DNA of 13,607 bases from Planctomycetota bacterium (GCA_021809365.1 JAKBAC010000091.1:1-13607), one strand, 5' to 3'. Shown: positions 1-6,332, counted from the stretch's first letter. A program made the numbers and translations. The notes: generated by a model not told the origin, from the sequence alone.

Positions 1-178
1 GAGAATCTTCATTGCCGGGTCCTTTCGTAAAAACTGACGTTTGAGCGACCTACGCGGTCAGCTCGTTGTTAACCGGGATTTTATCCCACTCTCAACGTCC
101 CCCGAAAGGCTCGGCTTCATAGTTTCTGGAGCACCTTGAACCAAACCCGCTAAAATCAACGCTCCCATCCACATGCTC

Positions 179-241
179 AACTTGAGCACCTTGCCCCCTA
201 ACTTGAGCACCTTGCCCCCGAACTTGAGCATCTTGGCCGCC
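179..241. repeat. 21-nt tandem repeat, three copies
   Basis: Three head-to-tail 21-nt units run 179-199, 200-220 and 221-241, each starting AACTTGAGCA. The first two differ only at the last base; the third has diverged (tcttggccgcc instead of ccttgccccc). A degenerate half unit (gagcaccttgaacc) lies upstream near 129. Because 21 is a multiple of three, any frame across it stays open, which explains the spurious minus-strand frame here. No function can be assigned. Confidence 0.85.
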
Positions 242-279
242 GCAGCGACAGCTCAACCCCGTTGTTCGTTGCTCGTTGA

Positions 280-500
280 AGCGCAGCGTTTCGTTGAAGC
301 GTGTCGTTGTGTCGTTGTGGCAAATATCGTCGTCGCGTCGCATCTCTGTGGCCTCTGTGATCTCTGTGGCCAGCCGTCGTCGTCCCTTCGTGTCGTCGTG
401 TCTTTGTGTCGTAGTGTCTTTGTGGTAAATATTGTCGTCGTCACCCCTTTTGCGTTCTTGTGCTTCTTTGCGGTTAACCCCGTCGTCGTCGCCCCTCGCC
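280..500. repeat. Low-complexity DNA, gtcgtc / tctttgtg family
   Basis: The stretch is a patchwork of short reiterated words: gtcgtc, cgttg, 'ctctgtggcctctgtgatc' and 'gtgtctttgtggtaaatatt', followed near 500-535 by a ttcgtgatccgtgaaatc phrase. From general knowledge, very similar degenerate phrases occur in intergenic DNA of planctomycetes, verrucomicrobia and other environmental bacteria; I recall this and have not checked it. The two gcaaatatcgtcgtc / gtaaatattgtcgtcgtc segments (about 319 and 425) are imperfect copies of each other. I see no open reading frame or RNA fold that would explain it. Confidence 0.6.
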
Positions 501-613
501 AAATTGATTCGTGATCCGTGAAATCTTGAAACCTTACCCTCCCCATTATCGAAGCGCCGCCGCGTTGCAGAATCGGTCACAGGCCCCTGCCTTGATGATG
601 TATTGATGGTGTT

Positions 614-642
614 TTGCGGTTTTTGTGGTTTGGATGTATAGT
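614..642 (+). promoter_or_regulatory. Sigma70-like promoter for the small basic protein
   Basis: TTGCGG at 614-619 and TATAGT at 637-642 are separated by exactly 17 bases. Transcription would start near 649, giving a leader of about 40 nt before the ATG at 691. The leader contains a purine-rich aaggatcagga ahead of the start. The promoter lies at the very end of the low-complexity spacer and points only at the small gene. Confidence 0.6.
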
Positions 643-690
643 AAGGTGCTTTGATTTGTTGATGGACTATTAAGTCGTAAGGATCAGGAA

Positions 691-807
691 ATGGCACGCA
701 AGAAAAGAAATCACAAGTTACGCTGGGGCAGCAAGGCCGCCAATCATGGCCGCAAGCCCAGCAGGGGCCGGATCAAGGGTTGGAGCGCTAAGAACTACGG
801 CTTGTGA
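691..807 (+). CDS. Very basic 38-residue protein
   Basis: The ATG at 691 follows a weak Shine-Dalgarno-like aaggatcagga and opens 38 codons ending in TGA at 805-807. About a third of the residues are Arg, Lys or His, and there are scattered aromatic residues (RWGSK near the middle, KGWSAKNYGL at the C-terminus). This is the profile of a small ribosome-associated or nucleic-acid-binding protein. It resembles the size and charge of small ribosomal proteins such as Thx or L36, but I do not recognise it as either; there are no zinc-ribbon cysteines. It has its own good promoter, so it is not an accidental frame. Its last 20 bases overlap the 3' end of aroA in antisense. Function unknown; RNA or ribosome binding is inference from composition. 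Confidence 0.7.
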   Translation: MARKKRNHKLRWGSKAANHGRKPSRGRIKGWSAKNYGL

Positions 808-2116
808 TGCACGCCTGAAAATCGGAAAAAAAGTCGGGATACGTCTTGGCCGCACAGCCTGGATTTTCAATCTCAATTCCGGCAATACGCGAACCGGCCA
901 CCGCAAACGCCATGGCCATGCGATGATCGTCATACGTGCTGATCCGGGCCGGATGAACCCTGCCCGGTGGATCAATGGAAATGCTGTCGGACGTCGTCGT
1001 CACCAAGGATCCCAGCTTGGTGAGTTCCTTTTCCAGCGCGGCCAGGCGATCAGTCTCTTTTACACGTAAATTGCCAACATTGAGCATTCGCGTGGGCCCC
1101 TGGGCAAACAACGCCACCACCGCCAGTGTCTGAACCATGTCAGGAATGGCATTCATGTTGACGGTAAGGCCGGTAAGATTCCGGCAACCACCCAGATGGA
1201 TGACATTGGACTCCAGCACCACATTCGCCCCCATTTGCCGCAATACATCGGCGAACAGGACATCACCCTGCAAAGAATCCCGGCCCAGCCCGCGGATGGC
1301 CACTTGCGATCCTGGTGAGATGGCCGCGGCGGCCAGGAAATAGCTGGCGTTGCTGGCGTCGGGTTCAATGGCGTACGCGCGGGCCTTGTATCCGTGGTCT
1401 ATTGGAACGTGAATTACCCGATTGGCGGCGGCGTTATCAGCTGTACGGCTGCCCCGGCAGCTTACGCCAAAGTGCTCCATCATTTTCAGGGTCATACGTA
1501 CATACGGTTCGCTGGTTACCGGGCCGATGAGTTCCACCGTGACTGGTTGGCGCGCCAGCGGGGCGGCCATGAGAATCGCTGAGATATATTGACTGCTCTG
1601 GCTGGCCGTGAATTGCGTAACACCCCCGGCCAGACCACCGCCCACGCGCACAGGCGGAAACCCTGTCTCTCCCGCATATTCGGCGGAGGCTCCGATATTG
1701 TGCAGCGCTTCGACGAGTTCGCCGATCGGGCGTTGCCGCATGCGTTCCACGCCATCAAGCAGATATTCCCCATCGCCCGTCGCACACAGAGCCGCCAGAA
1801 ATCGGAGGGTTGTGCCCGAGTTACCGCAAAACAATTCCGCGCGGGAATTGGGAATCCGCCCGCTTAGACCGTGGACGGTCACCTTTCCCGCGGGCTTGTC
1901 CGTGGAAATGGAAAAGCCGAGTTTTTCCAGGGATTCAATCATGCGAAGGGTATCATCGGCGAAGAGCACCCCGGTCAGTTCGCACACACCATCGGCCATG
2001 GCGGCCAAGGGCAAAGCACGATTGGTCATGCTTTTACTGCCCGGAATGTGCGGCACCGCGCGAAATGGATGCTCCGGCGGCAGCAGTGTGATCACGTCTG
2101 GATTGGATTCAGGCAT
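788..2116 (-). CDS. aroA: 3-phosphoshikimate 1-carboxyvinyltransferase (EPSP synthase)
   Basis: Sixth enzyme of the shikimate pathway: transfers the enolpyruvyl group of PEP to shikimate-3-phosphate in the cytoplasm, towards chorismate and the aromatic amino acids. The 442-residue product carries the family landmarks in order: GSKSMTNR (26-33), GNSGTT (98-103), RPIGEL (129-134), SSQYISAI (174-181), IPDM with the catalytic Asp (about 324-327), RVKETDRL (351-358), YDDHRMAMAF (395-404) and CAAKTYPDFF (421-430). Length and both domain halves look complete. I chose the ATG at 2116 because GGGAAG lies 11 bases upstream; the in-frame TTG at 2125 would sit only 2 bases from that site. The gene is monocistronic here, with a 17-bp-stem palindrome upstream separating it from the next minus-strand gene. 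The 3' end overlaps the convergent small gene by 20 bases. Confidence 0.97.
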   Translation of the reverse strand: MPESNPDVITLLPPEHPFRAVPHIPGSKSMTNRALPLAAMADGVCELTGVLFADDTLRMIESLEKLGFSISTDKPAGKVTVHGLSGRIPNSRAELFCGNSGTTLRFLAALCATGDGEYLLDGVERMRQRPIGELVEALHNIGASAEYAGETGFPPVRVGGGLAGGVTQFTASQSSQYISAILMAAPLARQPVTVELIGPVTSEPYVRMTLKMMEHFGVSCRGSRTADNAAANRVIHVPIDHGYKARAYAIEPDASNASYFLAAAAISPGSQVAIRGLGRDSLQGDVLFADVLRQMGANVVLESNVIHLGGCRNLTGLTVNMNAIPDMVQTLAVVALFAQGPTRMLNVGNLRVKETDRLAALEKELTKLGSLVTTTSDSISIDPPGRVHPARISTYDDHRMAMAFAVAGSRIAGIEIENPGCAAKTYPDFFSDFQACITSRSS

Positions 2117-2144
2117 GGATAACAAAACTTCCCGTTAAAGGCCT

Positions 2145-2186
2145 AGTGCCCTGTTCCACCCATAATTACGGGTGGAACAGGGCACT
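2145..2186. repeat. Perfect palindromic repeat, copy 1
   Basis: A 17-bp perfect inverted repeat (AGTGCCCTGTTCCACCC and its complement) encloses an 8-base loop, ATAATTAC. It lies 3 bases past the stop of the exported-protein gene and about 28 bases before the aroA start, both on the minus strand. No T-run follows on either strand, so it is not a textbook intrinsic terminator, though it could still end or protect the upstream transcript. Bases 2145-2176 recur exactly at 13451-13482, which marks it as a dispersed REP-like element and not a one-off hairpin. Confidence 0.9.
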
Positions 2187-2189
2187 CGT

Positions 2190-3239
2190 TCAATGGCTCA
2201 GGACTGCGGTAATGCGGCCGGGAATCTTAACTGTCGGGAAAAGTTTTTGTATCAATCCAAGCTGGCCCTGTGAACCGGTAATGCCATTGACCGCCAGCAG
2301 AACCGCCGCCGGATTGCTTTCGGAATTAAGACCGGAAAGCGAAACTTTGGTGGTGCCCAAGATGGCATTTATGGCGTCAGCGGCGTGTGAAATCGCGCTG
2401 AAAGCGGAAAGCCGCTCGTTGCGATCCAGCAATCCGGCGCTCCAGTACTGGGCGCTATAACTCATCAGTAATGCCAGTGTATTGACGGCCTGCACCTTTT
2501 GTGCCGCGGTTAACGGTGCGCTATGTTGCACCGCCGCGGTCAAATCCGACGTCAGGTGGCTGACAATGTCCAGATTGCTCGGCACGACATTCATATAATT
2601 GCTGATTCCGCGTTTCAGTGCGGTGGCAGTGAGTTGGGCCAGATTGGAGGGAATGGGATTCTGCGCCAGAAGCACCTGGCACATTTCCGCGGCCACCAAC
2701 GGATCCGTCTCCACCGCCATGGCCTGCTGGAGCGCGGTGATTGCCTGCTGATAGGCCGGGCCGATGGACATGAGTTGGGTTGAGATATTTCCCAATCCCT
2801 TGGCGGCCCAGTAACGTACCGCCGGGCTGGGGTTGGTTAATCCGACCTGCAGCGGGGCCTGCATGCTGATGTCCGCAATGGAACCGACGGTGATAATCGC
2901 ATTGAGGGCGGTTTTTTTGTCAGAAAGCAACGGCGTAAAGTCGGTGGCCACCTGCGTTCCAAAATCGTAGAGAAATTCGGCTGATGGAACACTTGTTTTG
3001 GATTGCAGCGGTGCCAGCAGATGGCGGCGTGCCCGGACCATGGCGTGGGAATTTACGGCGGCGGACATCTGTTGGGCGTAGTATTGCACAAACGCGGAAA
3101 TTTGGCTTTGATCCGCAGCCGTCGGTGAACCCCGACTGGTCGGTGGCAGAGCAGGCGCATCGGCAAAAGCCAGTTGCGTCACAAACAATCCAGCCGCGGC
3201 CAGCAGGGAAAGCAAGACACGATTGTTCCGGTTGTTCAT
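2190..3239 (-). CDS. Exported protein with HEAT-like helical repeats
   Basis: The product is 349 residues. Residues 1-26 form a classical signal peptide: a basic start (MNNRNNR), a hydrophobic core (VLLSLLAAAGLFVTQL) and an AFA cleavage site before DAP. The mature part is almost entirely Ala/Leu/Gln-rich amphipathic helix. The segment NPSPAVRYWAAKGLGNIS (about 136-153) has the pattern of a HEAT/armadillo-type repeat, and a related helix pair near 176-200 (VETDPLVAAEMCQVLLAQN) supports a helical solenoid. No catalytic motif is visible. Such proteins usually act as periplasmic or envelope scaffolds; that is inference. The ATG at 3239 is supported by GGAG 9 bases upstream. An upstream extension would read through non-coding DNA and bury the signal peptide, so I reject it. 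Confidence 0.8.
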   Translation of the reverse strand: MNNRNNRVLLSLLAAAGLFVTQLAFADAPALPPTSRGSPTAADQSQISAFVQYYAQQMSAAVNSHAMVRARRHLLAPLQSKTSVPSAEFLYDFGTQVATDFTPLLSDKKTALNAIITVGSIADISMQAPLQVGLTNPSPAVRYWAAKGLGNISTQLMSIGPAYQQAITALQQAMAVETDPLVAAEMCQVLLAQNPIPSNLAQLTATALKRGISNYMNVVPSNLDIVSHLTSDLTAAVQHSAPLTAAQKVQAVNTLALLMSYSAQYWSAGLLDRNERLSAFSAISHAADAINAILGTTKVSLSGLNSESNPAAVLLAVNGITGSQGQLGLIQKLFPTVKIPGRITAVLSH

Positions 3240-3273
3240 ATTCAAATTCTCCGATGCGGCGATGGCCGGATCA

Positions 3274-3295
3274 GCCCGCTCGATCAGCAGCGGGC
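3274..3295 (-). promoter_or_regulatory. Leader hairpin before the exported-protein gene
   Basis: A 7-bp perfect stem (GCCCGCT / AGCGGGC) with an 8-base loop lies 35 to 56 bases upstream of the ATG at 3239. A weak -10-like TATTTT (minus strand, 3301-3296) immediately precedes it, so the hairpin would lie at the start of the mRNA. The promoter has no good -35. It may stabilise the mRNA or be chance. Confidence 0.3.
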
Positions 3296-3674
3296 AAAAT
3301 AAGTTAAATCCCCGCCCACAGCCGTCCGCACAGTACCGAAACGTAACGCACGCCGGGCCTTGTGTCAAGGTGCCACGACCACCGGCGGCCAAAGCCAACC
3401 TCCCATCGGTGTTGCGCGCCTGCAGATGAAGGCCGGGACATCGCACCGGCAAGTACAATCATTATGGCACACTCAGAGGCATTGGCAGGTGGCCGATCTG
3501 CGGGCGATGGTGCCAGCGGCAGCGTCTCTGTCGCTCCTGGGTTCGCTGATTTCAAATTCAGTGTGCGGTGGGGGTGGCGCTCCCTGACGGTCGCGGCTCG
3601 GATCGCCACAATTCGCGCCGTCGCGGATTGGATCGCCGCAATTCGGATTGTCAGCGATTTTCCGCGATTGTCGC
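3296..3674. other. Spacer without a gene
   Basis: Open frames exist on both strands, but their translations are Arg/Ala/Pro-rich and show no domain. The part around 3555-3600 (ttcaaattcag, then ggtggcgctccctgacggtc) has the look of dispersed intergenic DNA known from planctomycetes, judged from memory only. A 30-bp tandem repeat occupies 3600-3659. I see no promoter or terminator that I would defend. Confidence 0.5.
3600..3659. repeat. Imperfect 30-bp tandem repeat, two copies
   Basis: The units 3600-3629 and 3630-3659 both begin ggatcgcc.caattcg and end in gatt, with roughly three quarters identity by eye. A fragment of a third unit (ccgcgattgtcgctc) follows. It lies just past the end of the membrane-protein gene. 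Function unknown. Confidence 0.6.
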
Positions 3675-3768
3675 TCATGCGCCGTCAGGTGTCTGCGGGT
3701 GTTCATGTGGAATGCTCTCTTGTTCTGTTGCTCCGCCGACCAGCCGCTCCAATGCGCGCAGGTCGAGT
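3675..3768 (-). pseudogene. Detached C-terminal part of the membrane protein
   Basis: If one C is removed from the eight-C run (complement of 3774-3781), the reading frame of the gene at 4092 continues with DELDLRALERL, a short acidic tail and a TGA at 3677-3675. The recovered segment, about 33 residues, starts with an amphipathic helix and has ordinary composition, in contrast to the abrupt Pro-Pro-Arg end of the uncorrected frame. I therefore take it as the original C-terminus. The shift may be a true mutation, a sequencing or assembly error in a homopolymer, or a slippage site. Confidence 0.6.
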
Positions 3769-4092
3769 TCATCGGGGGGGGCAGGCGGGTGGCGGGCCGG
3801 TCGTGTTTTCCAGCGTGCCCAGATCGGGATCAATCGCCGGCATTGGCAGACAGTCCCTCAGTTTGCTTACGCTTCGTCGCAGACCATCAATGGTCTTTTC
3901 CAGATGTTGAATTCTAAAATACATCCAGATAAACAGGAACAAAACCACTGTCGGGCACTCAAGTACCAACGACCCCACCACGACAACACAGAGGCCGGCC
4001 GCCGCAAGTGAAACAAACCTAAGCACAGCCCAGATGCCTGTGTCGCTCCAAAACTTTGCGGAAAGTGTTGATGGCGTAAGAATGGATTGCAT
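3769..4092 (-). CDS. Small two-helix membrane protein, frame broken at C8
   Basis: The product as encoded has 107 residues. Two hydrophobic helices are visible, about residues 18-40 (IWAVLRFVSLAAAGLCVVVV and on) and 44-60 (PTVVLFLFIWMYF). A charged, coiled-coil-like stretch follows (RIQHLEKTIDGLRRSVSKLRD), then a Pro-rich end. No family is recognised; the pattern suits an inner-membrane protein with a cytoplasmic helical tail. I chose the ATG at 4092 because AGGAG is 7 bases upstream; the ATG at 4098 is only 1 base from that site. The frame stops just after a run of eight C, and the adjacent frame continues to 3675, so the encoded end is probably not the original one. Confidence 0.65.
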   Translation of the reverse strand: MQSILTPSTLSAKFWSDTGIWAVLRFVSLAAAGLCVVVVGSLVLECPTVVLFLFIWMYFRIQHLEKTIDGLRRSVSKLRDCLPMPAIDPDLGTLENTTGPPPACPPR

Positions 4093-4098
4093 GGTCAT

Positions 4099-4354
4099 TC
4101 TCCTGAAGCTCGCTGATAATACAATGAATTATTCTATCGCATATTCGCTCGGACACAACCGGCGGCTAAAGCCAATTTCCACTTGGGGGGGCGTGGACTT
4201 TATGCGGGTTTGGTTGCATCGCCCCGCAAAATGGTAGGCCATGGTTTTATACCGTTCCCGCCGTCCCAGCGCGATGACGGTTTTACTTAGGCTTGTTCCC
4301 TGTTTGTGCCGGGCAGAAAACATCACGTATCGGAGCATTTTTGCAATGCGCGAT
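4099..4354. other. Spacer with a repeat and toxin-antitoxin debris
   Basis: There is no intact gene. A minus-strand frame (4338 to 4129) reads SKTVIALGRRERY and then an ATG-GCC-TAC, i.e. the same antitoxin-end / PIN-start junction seen at 13392-13449, after which the similarity ends. A run of seven G lies at 4185-4191. I read the stretch as a decayed toxin-antitoxin locus beside hipBA. Confidence 0.5.
4233..4290 (-). repeat. 58-bp dispersed repeat, copy 1
   Basis: This 58-bp segment matches 13392-13449 without gaps at 53 of 58 positions. It contains a conserved hairpin, CCGTC / GACGG (4261-4265 with 4276-4280), and the copies differ in the loop but not in the stem. On the minus strand it reads like the end of an antitoxin (KTVIAL.RRERY) followed by the first codons of a PIN toxin (M-A-Y at 4242). 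Similarity stops right after those codons. It may be a REP-like element, or the remnant of a repeated vapBC-type operon. Confidence 0.8.
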
Positions 4355-5608
4355 TCAGCGGCGCTTCGGAAAAGTGGCGGCGATCTCCTTGGCCCGTCTG
4401 CGCGTAACGCCGGCTTGATCGGCCCATTGTGGCCAATGGCTGATTGCGGCTTGCGCCTGCTCGATGATTTCAGCCACCTCGCGATGGGAAATGTCCGCCC
4501 GTTGTGCCAGTGTCTGGATGTGGTTCATTGTGGGAGATTTTCCTTCTCCAGCTATCGTCATGGTGTGCTCGCCACCCGGACCCACTGACCATGACAAGTC
4601 ATAGGCCGGCGACAAATGCCATTGCAGGTTCACATCATCAAACAGGAACGCAAAGTTTTTGACGTGATCATCCCGATTATGAGCCAGGATGTTGAACACC
4701 ATCTGCCGGAAACTTGCCAATACGTCCCCATGGTGGCGTGTGAGTACCCTGACGGTCTGCAACAACTGTGCATAATCACAGGAGGGGATTCGAAAATTGG
4801 ATTGAATCAAATTGCCGAAGGTGTGGGCATGAAAGCGCCGATTGCCTTGCCGATCAAATCGCTGAACCCCGAAAAAATGTTCCATCTTTCCCTTCCCCCC
4901 GGCGGCTTTGAATAATCGCACCGGCGGTACGATCAGGCCCGCCGCCGCTGCCATCCGCATATAAGCGTATTCCACCACCCCCGCGTCGGCGCGGTCGAGC
5001 TGACCGGAAAATTTTACGATCCAATGCTCAAAGCCTTCAGGCATATCGCCCTCGCCGGAAATTAAGTGGTTCCTCCTTACGCCCACCAGCACCTTCGGCC
5101 GCGCGCCACCGGGCGATCCCCCGGCGCGAAGCAATGGCTGCAGGACGTCTTGTGCATCCCCTGAAAGCACAAGCTTCGCCTGCCGGGCGAGATCATGCAG
5201 GTTAAAAACGGTATCCATCGAATCTTCTCGTTCCGAAGGCGGATGATATGTTAACGCTCCCATGGTGCCGGTTCCCAGCCAGCTCAGGCGATCAAGCGGG
5301 CTAAGACTTTCTGGATTCAGGCCCAGCGCGGCAAAATGGCGATCCATCAGTAAACGCCCCCACCCATCCGGAAGGGAATCATCGAAAAGCCCCGGCAAGG
5401 GTCCGAATTGCAAATCGGAATGTGTGTAGACGCCGCCCTGAAAGGGAAGCCGAAAGGGGGATAGATTCAAACCGGTTTTCAAAAAATCCGGACTGTATTC
5501 AAAATAAACGCTTCTCCCCTGTTGCGCCAGTTGACCGACAAACAGGTCCGCCGAGAGGGATTCCTCCTCCAAGCCGCCGCGCGTAAAATGAACGTTAAGC
5601 CTTTTCAT
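4355..5608 (-). CDS. hipA: HipA-family Ser/Thr kinase toxin
   Basis: Type II toxin-antitoxin kinase. In characterised members it phosphorylates a cytoplasmic target such as glutamyl-tRNA synthetase and causes growth arrest or persistence. The 417-residue product shows the HipA N-terminal subdomain (LFVGQLAQQGRSVYFEY, 22-38; FDDSLPDGWGRLL, 75-87), a Gly-rich loop (GGSPGGARPK, 163-172), the ATP-anchoring Lys in WIVKF (196-200), the catalytic loop FNILAHNRDDHVKN (305-318) and the metal-binding SPAYDL (333-338). All catalytic elements are present, so it looks active. Its ATG overlaps the hipB stop (ATGA), and GGGGAAGG lies just upstream, indicating translational coupling. The target cannot be told from sequence. 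Confidence 0.95.
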   Translation of the reverse strand: MKRLNVHFTRGGLEEESLSADLFVGQLAQQGRSVYFEYSPDFLKTGLNLSPFRLPFQGGVYTHSDLQFGPLPGLFDDSLPDGWGRLLMDRHFAALGLNPESLSPLDRLSWLGTGTMGALTYHPPSEREDSMDTVFNLHDLARQAKLVLSGDAQDVLQPLLRAGGSPGGARPKVLVGVRRNHLISGEGDMPEGFEHWIVKFSGQLDRADAGVVEYAYMRMAAAAGLIVPPVRLFKAAGGKGKMEHFFGVQRFDRQGNRRFHAHTFGNLIQSNFRIPSCDYAQLLQTVRVLTRHHGDVLASFRQMVFNILAHNRDDHVKNFAFLFDDVNLQWHLSPAYDLSWSVGPGGEHTMTIAGEGKSPTMNHIQTLAQRADISHREVAEIIEQAQAAISHWPQWADQAGVTRRRAKEIAATFPKRR

Positions 5609-5916
5609 ATCCTTCCCCGCTTCCGCTGCGGCTGTTGGCGTCTTTCGAGTTCTTCGATACTTGCCGCCGGTGCTGGTTGCAACAGGGTGTCAAATTCGTG
5701 AAGGCTCGCCAAAGCGTGCGCAATTTTCAACAGGCTTTGCAGGGATATTTTGCCAGTGCGCTCAAAACGCTCCAGAGATCCCAACGAGACCCCCGAACGT
5801 GCGGCCAAGGTTCGCCGCGTCCATTGCTGCTGGAGGCGCAATGCACGAACTCTGATTGCCATATCCATGGCAACTTGCGAGGAAGTCTTAGATGACAACA
5901 GCGGGGAATCAAACAT
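5605..5916 (-). CDS. hipB: HipB-like XRE-family antitoxin
   Basis: The product has 103 residues. A Cro/C1-type helix-turn-helix spans about 20-75, with the typical LAARSGVSLGSLERFERTGKISLQSLLKIAHAL. An Arg/Lys-rich tail follows (EELERRQQPQRKRGRI). In the family this protein binds and inactivates HipA and represses the shared operon. Stop and start codons overlap by 4 bases with hipA. The start at 5916 has no Shine-Dalgarno, but a TATAAT box lies 6 bases upstream, so the mRNA may begin at the ATG itself. An internal ATG at 5868 also lacks a ribosome site and would leave the helix-turn-helix intact. It remains an alternative. Confidence 0.9.
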   Translation of the reverse strand: MFDSPLLSSKTSSQVAMDMAIRVRALRLQQQWTRRTLAARSGVSLGSLERFERTGKISLQSLLKIAHALASLHEFDTLLQPAPAASIEELERRQQPQRKRGRI

Positions 5917-5922
5917 GCCGCC

Positions 5923-5928
5923 ATTATA
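5923..5928 (-). promoter_or_regulatory. -10 box of the hipBA operon
   Basis: A perfect TATAAT on the minus strand ends 6 bases before the hipB ATG, so the predicted start of transcription falls on or next to the A of the ATG. No good -35 lies at 16-18 bases; a TTGACG exists at 22 bases, which is too far. ACTCTGAGT, a small dyad, abuts the box upstream and could be an operator half of the usual HipB autoregulation. Confidence 0.55.
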
Positions 5929-5987
5929 CTCAGAGTTTAATAAAATTACACGTCAAATATGAATAGTTACAGCAATGAATGTACAAT

Positions 5988-6009
5988 AACTCATAATATA
6001 TTATGAGTT
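5988..6009. promoter_or_regulatory. Perfect 22-bp palindrome upstream of hipBA
   Basis: AACTCATAATA is followed directly by its exact complement, with no spacer and no mismatch across 22 bp. The sequence is AT-rich, symmetrical and intergenic, which fits a dimeric regulator's binding site better than an RNA hairpin. It is 71 bases upstream of the hipB start and about 190 bases upstream of the promoter of the divergent metal operon. HipB or a metal regulator (Fur/Zur type) are candidates, but neither is shown by the sequence. Confidence 0.7.
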
Positions 6010-6059
6010 GCGCGATCGCCGGGTACCATCTGCCTTGATTCGGGCGTGACATTTCGCAT

Positions 6060-6103
6060 AGGTAATAGAGGGGGCCAATCGCCTGGTGAACGAGTTATTA
6101 CCT
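6060..6103. promoter_or_regulatory. Inverted AGGTAATA pair
   Basis: AGGTAATA at 6060-6067 and its complement TATTACCT at 6096-6103 are 28 bases apart. The related AGGTATTA occurs twice more, at about 11307 and 11342, both at the porin promoter. A shared regulator of the metal operon and the porin is possible. The motif is short, so this is weak evidence. Confidence 0.3.
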
Positions 6104-6194
6104 CGGTCTGATGGCGGCCATATCGCGGCGCGCCGGCCTCAGCTGGCCAGTACCCGCCGTAAAACACATGCGTATAACGAAGTATAATATTGGC

Positions 6195-6223
6195 TTGACA
6201 CAAATCGTATCACGTTGTATAAC
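6195..6223 (+). promoter_or_regulatory. Strong sigma70-type promoter of the metal-uptake operon
   Basis: A consensus TTGACA (6195-6200) and TATAAC (6218-6223) are separated by exactly 17 bases. Transcription would start near 6230, leaving a leader of about 100 nt before the binding-protein ATG at 6333. The spacer contains cGTATCACGttGTATAAC, an imperfect two-part motif whose halves recur upstream of the ATPase gene (7365-7402), so an operator overlapping the promoter is possible. Confidence 0.75.
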
Positions 6224-6255
6224 TCTTTATTGTGCTGGCGTCGATGACCCCCGCC

Positions 6256-6281
6256 CGGCGAACGCGTGTGCGTATCCGCCG
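6256..6281 (+). promoter_or_regulatory. Leader hairpin of the binding-protein mRNA
   Basis: CGGCG (6256-6260) pairs with CGCCG (6277-6281), and ACGC pairs with GCGT inside it around a GTGT loop, with a small asymmetric bulge. It lies in the transcribed leader. CCGGC (6255-6259) could alternatively pair with GCCGG (6295-6299), so two exclusive folds exist. No known riboswitch consensus is recognised. Confidence 0.3.
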
Positions 6282-6332
6282 TAAAATACTTCTGGCCGGT
6301 TACTGATGTGCAGCCCAAAAGGAGATCACACC

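Larger units (their letters stand above)
1..613. other. Gene-poor low-complexity spacer
   Basis: I see no convincing gene in this stretch. A 201-codon reading frame exists on the minus strand (697 to 92), but its product is built from low-complexity runs (DDD, TTT, 'TEITEATE', a repeated GQGAQVR heptad), which is what translated simple-sequence DNA looks like. No family motif is present, and its start overlaps the promoter and start of the small gene at 691. The first ~90 bases may hold the tail of a gene lying outside the window, but nothing recognisable remains. The spacer contains a 21-nt tandem repeat (179-241) and a long stretch rich in gtcgtc, cgttg and tctttgtg words (about 280-500). 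Confidence 0.6.

Noticed and set aside
179..241. CRISPR array
   Set aside because: The 21-nt units are directly adjacent with no unique spacers, and no cas gene is present.
92..697. 201-codon minus-strand reading frame
   Set aside because: The product is low-complexity (DDD, TTT, repeated GQGAQVR), has no ribosome site, overlaps a good promoter on the other strand and is explained by the simple repeats.
2117..2125. TTG at 2125 as the aroA start
   Set aside because: It would lie 2 bases from the GGGAAG ribosome site; the ATG at 2116 has a workable spacing and gives the family length.
2145..2186. Intrinsic terminator
   Set aside because: No U-run follows the stem on either strand, and part of the sequence recurs elsewhere, so a repeat is the better description.
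3240..3458. Longer N-terminus for the exported protein
   Set aside because: It would place about 70 Arg/Gly-rich residues before a classical signal peptide and ignore the GGAG site at the 3239 start.
3304..3772. Minus-strand frames in the spacer
   Set aside because: Their translations are Arg/Ala/Pro-rich with no motif; they cover the tandem repeat and the true C-terminus of the membrane protein in another frame.
5991..6203. 70-codon minus-strand frame between hipB and the metal operon
   Set aside because: It has no ribosome site and no motif, and it covers the palindrome and the operon's upstream control DNA.
6230..6332. Known metal or cobalamin riboswitch in the binding-protein leader
   Set aside because: I could not find the conserved cores of the yybP-ykoY, NiCo or cobalamin classes; only a small hairpin with an alternative fold is visible.
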